64,000 nt of DNA, from NCBI RefSeq assembly GCF_018139645.1, contig NZ_JAGSPM010000003.1, forward strand, positions 310,001 through 374,000, in the 5' to 3' direction. The notes under the pieces are model-generated. The model was not told the DNA's origin and did not search any database. It saw nothing but the letters and a program-made list of their open reading frames with translations. The DNA is from Affinundibacterium baiyunense. GTDB lineage: Bacteria > Pseudomonadota > Gammaproteobacteria > Burkholderiales > Burkholderiaceae_D. This document shows, one piece after another, positions 46,058 through 53,593 of the stretch. Position numbers and translations under genes: made by a program. Positions within the stretch are counted from its first letter, which is position 1, and each line of letters starts with the position of its first letter.

Positions 46058-48505
46058 TTAGAAATTAAATCCAGCATTCATCCCTACTGTGCGTGGTGGC
46101 AAATACTGTGCGACCCAAATACCACCGGTGTTGCCGTTCTGTGCACTCGTCTTCACGTTGGCATTCGTTGCATTGCGAACGAAGAAGTCCATATAGAATT
46201 TATCCCCTTCATAACGCAAACCTAAGTCGGTACGTGAATAGGCTTTTTGTTTGTCTGGTGCGCCGAAGTAATCACTAAACACGCTGAGATTACTTTCTGT
46301 TTCATAGTGCACACTCACACGTGGAGTTAAGGTTCCTTGGCTCAGATGGAAGGTATGTTGATATTGAATCTGCATTTGGATTTTTGGTGTATGCGCCATC
46401 GTCACACCAGTCACATCAACACAGTTCGACACCGTTTTATCCGCTTCGCAAGTTGGGATTACATAGTCATTCGACCCTGCTAATAATTTGCCGAGTTTGG
46501 CTTTTGGAGTGTAGGCTAAAGACAATTGAATTCTGTCGTCTTTACTTAACTTAGCAGCGATTTCGGTTTCAAAGCCTGCAATTTTTGCGCCTTCAGCACT
46601 GGTGGTCGCCAATGTTCGACTTCCATCCGGATTGGTGACAGGAGCAGAAAATTGATAGTCTTTGAAATTCTCGTAAAAAATTGCATTACTAATTTTGACC
46701 GCACCATCCAACAAGGTGTGCTTGGTACCGAACTCGTAGTTGGTCAGCGTTTCTGGTGCGTAAGTACGACCACCATCTTGCAGGCCACCTGATTTATAGC
46801 CGGTCGAAATGCTGGTGTAGAGCATATTGTTCTTATCCAGATCGTAGCTAATACGCGCCAATCCAGTCAGCTTGCTACCAGAGTACTTACCATCATTCAA
46901 ACCTGGGCTACCAAAACCAGAATTCGGCTCCCAAGGATTGACGTTTTGATTCACTGGAATCTGTGCCACCGTATCTGGCGTAGCTGGATAATTTGCCCAA
47001 CCATAACCACGTCCACCGATATTGGCACGATCGTCTTTGGTGTAACGCGCACCCGCAGTCAAATGTAATTCATCAGAAACATTCCACGTCGCTTGACCGA
47101 AAATTGCCTTAGAAGCGACAGTTTCTTTGGGTTGAATAAAGGAACCTTGCCAACCCACGGTGCCTTGTTGCGTACCATTCATAATTGGCAGATCAAAACG
47201 GATGTTATTGTCTTCTGCGGCATAGTACAAACCAAGTAACCAATCGACTTCTTTCTTGCCTGTAGATTGGACTTCTAACTCATGACTATAGTTTGTATAG
47301 TTGGATGAATTGGTATTGTGCTGACGATGGCTACCGCCCGTAGTAAAGCTAGTCGGTACCACCACACCTGCATCACCATCAAAAGTTTGAGAACCACTAA
47401 ATTTCGCGTAACCTGCGATATAGGCAAGCGACACATCATCACTCAATGCGGTTTCAAAACGACTACGAATCGCATCAGAATCGCGGTGAATATTCGGTGC
47501 GGTATCGATCAGCGCGGACCACATCTTCTGCCCTGCTCGCGGTGTTTGCATCAAGTTCATATGTGGTGCGCCACGATCCGCAAACTTCTCATAAGACAAA
47601 TCCCATTTACTTGTGGACGTTGGTTTCCACAACATTGAGAGTCGCGCTGCAGTTTGATTCTGTGCACCATATTTTTTACCACCGGTGACGAACAAGGCGG
47701 TATTAATTGGCTGGAAGTCCGACAATTTTCCGCCACTGGCGAGAAAAGCTGCACGCTGACTACTCAAAGGAATCGTCGGCATTGTTTGATAATCCACATA
47801 GCCATCATGTTGCTCGTTGACGAAAGCAAAGCGTAAGGCCATCGTATCGCTAACCGGCACATTAAATGCGCCGCGCATCCCTAGCCGTTTATAACTACCA
47901 ATACCCAGTTCCGCATTGCCAAATGATTTTCCTATCACTGGCTTGGTGGTTTGCATATTCACTGCACCAACGGTCGCATTACGTCCCCACAGTGTTCCTT
48001 GTGGTCCACGCAAAATCTCAATCGCTTCAAGATCAAACAACAAAGCGGTGGCACCCTCTGGTCGTGGTGAATAAATGCCATCTACAAATGAAGCAACTTC
48101 TGGATCGGCATATTCGGTTTTCGCACTATCGTTACCAACACCGCGCATGGTCATGGTCATTACACCGTGATCGCCTTGTGCTGTTGCCGAAAAACCAGGA
48201 ACTAAATTGACGATGTCTTGCAGAGTCTGCACATGATTGTCTTCCAGTGCAGCAGAATTTAAAGCTGTAATCGCAACAGGAGTGCGTTGCAATGAAGTAG
48301 TTCGCTTGGTACCTGTGACCAATACTTCGATAATTTTTTCGGAATTATTTGCGGCTGCGGCAGTTTGTGCCGAGCTCGTCTTGGTGCTGTCGGCGGTAGC
48401 CGTAGTCTGTGCATGCGCAACACTTGCGCCTGCGATTAATGCCAACACAGCGAATTGTATCGGGGTGCTAGCGCGCTGCTTTGTTTTTAATACAGTGGTT
48501 TTCAT
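46058..48505 (-). CDS. TonB-dependent outer-membrane receptor (beta-glucoside module)
   Basis: An 815-residue receptor with a signal peptide (ALIAGASVAHAQ). The plug domain shows TLQDIVNLVPGFSA and LRGPQGTLWGRNATVGAVNM; the barrel ends in AGFNF with the C-terminal phenylalanine. The plug type is that of receptors for oligosaccharides and other substrates in sphingomonads and relatives. The ATG at 48505 follows GGAGAC. LacI-type operators lie 55-89 bp upstream, shared with the divergent halogenase-family gene. Confidence 0.92.
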   Translation of the reverse strand: MKTTVLKTKQRASTPIQFAVLALIAGASVAHAQTTATADSTKTSSAQTAAAANNSEKIIEVLVTGTKRTTSLQRTPVAITALNSAALEDNHVQTLQDIVNLVPGFSATAQGDHGVMTMTMRGVGNDSAKTEYADPEVASFVDGIYSPRPEGATALLFDLEAIEILRGPQGTLWGRNATVGAVNMQTTKPVIGKSFGNAELGIGSYKRLGMRGAFNVPVSDTMALRFAFVNEQHDGYVDYQTMPTIPLSSQRAAFLASGGKLSDFQPINTALFVTGGKKYGAQNQTAARLSMLWKPTSTSKWDLSYEKFADRGAPHMNLMQTPRAGQKMWSALIDTAPNIHRDSDAIRSRFETALSDDVSLAYIAGYAKFSGSQTFDGDAGVVVPTSFTTGGSHRQHNTNSSNYTNYSHELEVQSTGKKEVDWLLGLYYAAEDNNIRFDLPIMNGTQQGTVGWQGSFIQPKETVASKAIFGQATWNVSDELHLTAGARYTKDDRANIGGRGYGWANYPATPDTVAQIPVNQNVNPWEPNSGFGSPGLNDGKYSGSKLTGLARISYDLDKNNMLYTSISTGYKSGGLQDGGRTYAPETLTNYEFGTKHTLLDGAVKISNAIFYENFKDYQFSAPVTNPDGSRTLATTSAEGAKIAGFETEIAAKLSKDDRIQLSLAYTPKAKLGKLLAGSNDYVIPTCEADKTVSNCVDVTGVTMAHTPKIQMQIQYQHTFHLSQGTLTPRVSVHYETESNLSVFSDYFGAPDKQKAYSRTDLGLRYEGDKFYMDFFVRNATNANVKTSAQNGNTGGIWVAQYLPPRTVGMNAGFNF

Positions 48506-48559
48506 CTTGTCTCCATTAGGATTTATTTGTTCACTCGGTTTTAACATCTAAACTGGTCG

Positions 48560-48594
48560 TGAAAACGATTTCATTTACTGTGAAAACGTTTTCA
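48560..48594. promoter_or_regulatory. Two LacI-family operators in the receptor/halogenase promoter
   Basis: TGAAAACGATTTCA (48560-48573) and the perfect palindrome TGAAAACGTTTTCA (48581-48594) have centres 21 bp apart, two turns of the helix. The first is repeated exactly at 50263-50276, in front of the lacI-type gene. The CG centre and flanking form match the operator class of LacI-family regulators. Confidence 0.85.
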
Positions 48595-48676
48595 TGATAC
48601 ATTTCGATTAAAAATGATGTCAACAAGAATTTCAAGTGGTACTAAAAATCCTGATAAAAACCAACGGAGACCCCTT

Positions 48677-50245
48677 ATGCCAAAAAGCATGCATATCTTG
48701 ATTGTGGGCGGAGGCACAGCTGGCTGGCTGAGCGCTGCTTTTCTAGCAAAAACACTGTCAACATCTGACAACAAGCAGATAAAAATCAGCCTTATCGAAT
48801 CACCTGAAATTGGCATTATTGGCGTTGGTGAAGGTAGTTTCCCCTCGATTCGCGGCACCCTGGCAGCGATTGGTATCAGCGAAGCACGCTTTATCCGCGA
48901 ATGTCATGCGACTTTTAAGCAAGGCATTCAATTTCGTGATTGGGTGCATACACCAACCGCACCGACCGAATCTGCAAGTTCTACGCCATCCTCGAAGAAT
49001 TACTACTTTCATCCATTTAGCCAACCAAGCCAACGCGCAGGCATGCCAGAATTACTACCTTACTGGTTACATGGTCTCGCTGGAAAAGATCGCACGTTCG
49101 CAGACGCGGTAACGATGCAAACCTATTTGGCAGAATCTGGGCGAGCACCGAAACGCAGTACCGATAAAGATTTTCTCGGGCCAATGAATTACGCCTATCA
49201 CTTTGATGCAGGCCGTTTCGCTAACTTGCTTGCGGAGCATGCGCGCAGCTTGGGTGTGCAGCATCTACTTGGAAATATCGATGCGGTGCAGTTAGCAGAG
49301 AGTGGCGCAATCGCCTCCTTGCATAGTCAAGAGCATGGACAAATTCAGGCGGATTTATACATCGACTGCACTGGCTTTCGGGCGCGTTTAATCGGCGAGG
49401 CTTTAGGCTCTCCTTTTCATAGTGTCAACGATGTTCTATTTGTTGATCGTGCCTTGGCGGTGCAAGTGCCCTACCCACAAGAGCAGAGTCCGATTCCATC
49501 TTTTACGATTTCTACCGCACAGCAAGCTGGATGGATCTGGGATATCGGATTGCAACAAAGACGCGGCATAGGCTATGTGTATTCAAGCCGCCATACTGAC
49601 GCCGATGAAGCAGAACAAGTGCTGCGTCACTATGTCGGCGGCAGCATGGCAGATTTACAGCCACGTCAGTTGCAACTTGAACTTGGCTATCGACCTACGC
49701 AATGGATACACAACTGTGTGGCGATTGGTCTTTCGGGCGGTTTTCTGGAACCACTTGAATCATCAGGGATCGGGTTAATCGAAACTGCAGCTTATTTGTT
49801 GAGTTACCTGTTTCCTTACAATGGAGAGTATGCACCTGTCGCCAAAACTTTCAATCATCTGATGGCGCAGCGATATGAACGCATTGTAGAGTTTATTAAG
49901 CTGCACTATTGTCTGAGTCAACGAAGCGACTCTGCATTTTGGCGCGACAACACAGCTGCAGCATCGATTCCTGCGTCTCTACGCGACAAACTCAGCATGT
50001 GGCAAGGTCGTCCACCCTCACGCTTAGACTTCATTACCGATCTAGAAATGTATCCACCCTCAAGCTGGCAATATGTTTTGTATGGTATGGAATTTAAGAC
50101 CCAACTCCCCGCAAACTTGATTCGCGCTGATGAGATAAAGGCTGCGCAAGAAGAGTTTCGCAATATCGAAAAGATGCGTGAGTTTGCAGCAAACGATTTA
50201 CCAGATCATCGCCAGTTGATTGCACAGATTTGCGCAAGGCAATGA
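48677..50245 (+). CDS. Flavin-dependent tryptophan-halogenase family protein
   Basis: A 522-residue FAD enzyme with GGGTAG (11-16), the lysine K81 in FKQGIQF equivalent to the catalytic lysine of PrnA, and the EPLESSGI loop near 363. The WxWxIP signature appears as WIWDIG, with glycine in place of proline. Members of this group often sit beside TonB receptors in carbohydrate loci and their reaction is not known. The ATG at 48677 follows GGAGAC; an ATG at 48614 in the promoter is less likely. Substrate and true halogenase activity unproven. Confidence 0.85.
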   Translation: MPKSMHILIVGGGTAGWLSAAFLAKTLSTSDNKQIKISLIESPEIGIIGVGEGSFPSIRGTLAAIGISEARFIRECHATFKQGIQFRDWVHTPTAPTESASSTPSSKNYYFHPFSQPSQRAGMPELLPYWLHGLAGKDRTFADAVTMQTYLAESGRAPKRSTDKDFLGPMNYAYHFDAGRFANLLAEHARSLGVQHLLGNIDAVQLAESGAIASLHSQEHGQIQADLYIDCTGFRARLIGEALGSPFHSVNDVLFVDRALAVQVPYPQEQSPIPSFTISTAQQAGWIWDIGLQQRRGIGYVYSSRHTDADEAEQVLRHYVGGSMADLQPRQLQLELGYRPTQWIHNCVAIGLSGGFLEPLESSGIGLIETAAYLLSYLFPYNGEYAPVAKTFNHLMAQRYERIVEFIKLHYCLSQRSDSAFWRDNTAAASIPASLRDKLSMWQGRPPSRLDFITDLEMYPPSSWQYVLYGMEFKTQLPANLIRADEIKAAQEEFRNIEKMREFAANDLPDHRQLIAQICARQ

Positions 50246-50262
50246 TAGTCAAACTGCACTCT

Positions 50263-50276
50263 TGAAAACGATTTCA
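50263..50276. promoter_or_regulatory. LacI-family operator before the lacI-type gene
   Basis: TGAAAACGATTTCA, identical to 48560-48573, lies 18 bp after the halogenase-family gene. A weaker form, TGAAACCCTTTTCA, is at 50485-50498, about 90 bp before the regulator start. The 341-bp gap 50246-50586 holds these sites and the promoter, and no gene. Suggests autoregulation. Confidence 0.7.
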
Positions 50277-50586
50277 ACATAGACGAAGCTAAATCAAGCA
50301 GCAAAAGCTTTGTCTTCTAAAAAACAGATAATCACGCAATGATAGATAAAATACATTTAAAATACGGCATCTTCTTTTCTTAATAATTTATGAGCTGTGC
50401 CAGATTAAGCACAAATACGAGAAGAAATCATGTTAGTTAAATAAGTTATCCATTATTCTGTGCTATTCTTCGGGAAAATTGGCTTGAAACCCTTTTCATA
50501 CATAAAACAAGAAAAATGATGCTGCATCCGCCAACATGGATGCGCTGTATCGCCAACCTTATTGATGCGACCAGAAGTCGAATTTC

Positions 50587-51624
50587 ATGAATCAACAGAT
50601 TAATTCCAGTACGAACGACAGCAATGAAGCGCCCACAACTTTAATTGAGGTCGCACGTGTTGCTGGTGTATCCCCGAGTACGGTATCGCGCATTCTGAAT
50701 GGGACTGCCAAAGTATCGGAAGATAAGCGGCAAGCAGTAATGGATGCCATCGCCAAAACCAACTTCGCCCCCAATCAAATGGCGCAAGGCTTAAAAAAGG
50801 GAAAGTCGATGACGATAGGTATCGTCGTGCAAGATATTTCCAGTCCGTTTTTTGACGAAACTTTGCATGGTGTTGACGATGCGCTCAAAGGTACAGGCTA
50901 CGCCTCTGTCATTGTCAGTGGTCACTGGAATGCAGCGGAAGAAATAGAAAGAATTCGACTACTAATTGCCAGAAAAGTAGATGGCATTATTCTTTTGTCG
51001 GGACGAATTACCGACGAATCTGTTTTAAAATTTTCACAGCATCGCCCAATCGTCTCCACCGGGCGAGCCATTCATACTGATAAAGCGCTCGGCTTTAAAC
51101 TCGATAATGAACATGGTGCGTGGTTAGCAGTGCGCCATCTGATCGAACTCGGCCATCGACGCATCGCCTTCATTACCGGGCCAGCAAATAATTGTGATGC
51201 CGCTGAACGTTTAACTGGCTATACACGTGCCTTGCGCGAAGCCGATATTCCCTTCGACCAAAAATTAGTGGTCGAAGGCGATTTCCACGAAAGTAGTGGC
51301 ATGCGTGCGGTAAATCATTTGTTTGAGAGCCAACAACAATTCACCGCCATCTGCGCTGCAAATGATCTCAGTGCCTATGGCGCACGCCTGAGCTTATATC
51401 GTAAAGGCATACGCGTTCCCGAAGATATTTCATTGGTCGGATTCGATGATTTGCCTGGCTCGTCTTACACCACACCGCCACTCACTACTGTCAAGCAACC
51501 TTTGTATGAAATAGGCCGCGTCGCCACCAAAGCATTACTCAGCATTATCAATGGCGAGCATTTTGATGCGAGTATTCCACCACTTGAATTAGTCGTTCGA
51601 GAAACCACAAAACGCATGCGTTAA
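50587..51624 (+). CDS. LacI family transcriptional regulator
   Basis: A 345-residue repressor. The helix-turn-helix is at about 19-40 (IEVARVAGVSPSTVSRILNG), with the hinge helix ending near 70 (NQMAQGLKKGKS) and a sugar-binding domain of two lobes (IGIVVQDISSPFFDE, ISLVGFDDLPGSSYTTPPLT). Identical operators before it and in the receptor/halogenase promoter make these its likely targets. Ligand probably a sugar, unknown. Confidence 0.93.
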   Translation: MNQQINSSTNDSNEAPTTLIEVARVAGVSPSTVSRILNGTAKVSEDKRQAVMDAIAKTNFAPNQMAQGLKKGKSMTIGIVVQDISSPFFDETLHGVDDALKGTGYASVIVSGHWNAAEEIERIRLLIARKVDGIILLSGRITDESVLKFSQHRPIVSTGRAIHTDKALGFKLDNEHGAWLAVRHLIELGHRRIAFITGPANNCDAAERLTGYTRALREADIPFDQKLVVEGDFHESSGMRAVNHLFESQQQFTAICAANDLSAYGARLSLYRKGIRVPEDISLVGFDDLPGSSYTTPPLTTVKQPLYEIGRVATKALLSIINGEHFDASIPPLELVVRETTKRMR

Positions 51625-51661
51625 TCAGACCGCAAGAGCAAACACATCACTCTTGCGCCAC

Positions 51662-53593
51662 TTAACTATCAATCGTTTGATCACGCACCTTGCCGTTGAT
51701 CTTTACATTCTTGAGTTGCAAGCCTTTTACATTGTATAAAAACATGGCTTGGGTCTGATTTACAGTTTGGCCAAAGTCACAGTTTTCTATCTGCACATTC
51801 GATACCGGCAACACCGCTGGCATCGGTTTGGCACCATTGTAGTCTGATGCGACTGGTCCCAAGATAACGATCGCTTGGTAGCAAGAATATGATCCAGATT
51901 TTGCCAGTACATTTCCAACTTTCACATTAGATAGTTGAATATTCCGCACCTCTGGTGGACGTGTTCTCACATTGTCAGCAACGGGTGCGTAATCACAATC
52001 AAATACGACGACAGCGCCAGCAGCACTGGCTACAGTTTTTGCAGCGAACGGAGAATTGGGTAGGAAGGCATAGTAAGATGGACTCAGTTGCACACCATTT
52101 GGGATCGTCACATTGCGCACATAGAAATGACGCAAGAAACCACCACGATTCATATTGGTCTTTAAACGAATCGCGATATTCAAAGGATTCGTCGCCCAGT
52201 TCTTGTTTTCAAATAGTAGATTTTGGGCATAGATATGCTCAATCCCGCCCGCCATTTCACTACCTAAAGTAATCGCGCCATGCCCACTTTGCATCGTACA
52301 ATTTTGAATCACCATGTGCTGTGAAGGGCCGTATTGAGTATCGCGATTCTTACCTGCTTTAATCGCAATGCAATCATCGCCAGAATCAAAAGTACAAGCA
52401 TCGACCAACACGTTTTCACAAGCTTCAGGATCAAAACCATCACTATTCGGGCCATGACTATTCACCAGCACGTTCGCAATTTTTAAATCACGACAATTGA
52501 CTGGATGATGCACCCAAAACGGTGCGTCTTTCGCCTGATACCCTTGCAATAACACTTTGTCGCAACCAATCAATTGAATCAAAGGTGGACGCAAGAAGTG
52601 GCCTTTGCCAAATACCCGTTTAGACAAAGGCACATTGGCTTCAGACAAAGCGGGCAAGTAAGCTGCATCAGCGCGCCAGCGGTCGCCTTCTCCTTGGATC
52701 AACTGTGCTTGCGCTTCATCGATCTGCGTAATCTCACGCAAAGATTTGGCATTGTTAGGATTGACGGTGTTCTCCGACATTTTTCCCGCGACGAAATTGG
52801 GCGTCGTTCCCTGCCCTATCGAATTAATCGTGCGTTGTTTACCTTTCCATGTCCACCAGCAATCACCCTCGGCATTAAATGGCACACCAGCTTGGCCATC
52901 TAAAATACTGCTATCGCCCTCGCCTGTTAAGGCAATATTGGTTTGCCCAAACGCATACAACATAGGGGAGTAATTTAAGCAATCATTGCTTTGCCAACGC
53001 GAGATCACTAATTTTCCGTTTGCGCCACAATTGACGCTGCCATATTTTGCATAATCATCTGGCTGATGACTAAAATAAATATGCGCTCCTGCTTGCAAAT
53101 GCACATGCACGTTCGTAAGAAGCACAATCGGTCCGGCGCAATACCAATTTCCACTAGGGATGAGAACACGTCCTCCACCCGCTTGATGGCAAGCTTGAAT
53201 TGCCGCATTAATCGCAGGATAACTATCGAAGGCATCCTTGATAGGCGTCTGCAACATCGCTTGCGATTCAAAAGAAACCCAAGCTTTCAATTGCATCAAT
53301 TCACATTGCTGCGCTCCATACTGTGTGATTAAAAAATCTTGATCACGAAACTGTAAAGGCTGAGCAAATCGATCAATAATCTTTTGCGCCGCTCCCCATG
53401 GATCAGCCATCAAACCTTGATCCTGATCCTCTACCTGAGAATGTACTGGCTGTGCCTGCGCCAAGCTAGCGCTACCCAAAGCAACACCTGCAAAGGTCGT
53501 GTTGCGCAAAAAACGGCGACGACTATTCTCTTTGTCGATTGTTGGAATAACTTTGGTTTGGTTGACTTTGGTTTGGTTAATTTTGATATGCAT
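51662..53593 (-). CDS. GH28 polygalacturonase-type enzyme, Tat-like signal
   Basis: A 643-residue right-handed beta-helix enzyme cleaving alpha-1,4-galacturonan or a related pectin bond. Motifs are NSDGFDP (383-389), DSGDDCIAIK (403-412), GHG (437-439) and RLKTN (476-480). The N-terminus has SRRRFLR (24-30) before a hydrophobic stretch ending in AQAQ, as in Tat signals, and a doubled NQTKV at 6-15. An insert at about 235-330 lies before the catalytic part. Its ATG shares one base with the upstream stop codon (TAATG), so translation is coupled to the GH28-CE8 gene. Confidence 0.9.
   Translation of the reverse strand: MHIKINQTKVNQTKVIPTIDKENSRRRFLRNTTFAGVALGSASLAQAQPVHSQVEDQDQGLMADPWGAAQKIIDRFAQPLQFRDQDFLITQYGAQQCELMQLKAWVSFESQAMLQTPIKDAFDSYPAINAAIQACHQAGGGRVLIPSGNWYCAGPIVLLTNVHVHLQAGAHIYFSHQPDDYAKYGSVNCGANGKLVISRWQSNDCLNYSPMLYAFGQTNIALTGEGDSSILDGQAGVPFNAEGDCWWTWKGKQRTINSIGQGTTPNFVAGKMSENTVNPNNAKSLREITQIDEAQAQLIQGEGDRWRADAAYLPALSEANVPLSKRVFGKGHFLRPPLIQLIGCDKVLLQGYQAKDAPFWVHHPVNCRDLKIANVLVNSHGPNSDGFDPEACENVLVDACTFDSGDDCIAIKAGKNRDTQYGPSQHMVIQNCTMQSGHGAITLGSEMAGGIEHIYAQNLLFENKNWATNPLNIAIRLKTNMNRGGFLRHFYVRNVTIPNGVQLSPSYYAFLPNSPFAAKTVASAAGAVVVFDCDYAPVADNVRTRPPEVRNIQLSNVKVGNVLAKSGSYSCYQAIVILGPVASDYNGAKPMPAVLPVSNVQIENCDFGQTVNQTQAMFLYNVKGLQLKNVKINGKVRDQTIDS

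Noticed and set aside
48677-50245. Natural-product halogenation cluster
   Set aside because: No biosynthetic genes surround the halogenase-family gene; neighbours are sugar uptake and regulation genes.
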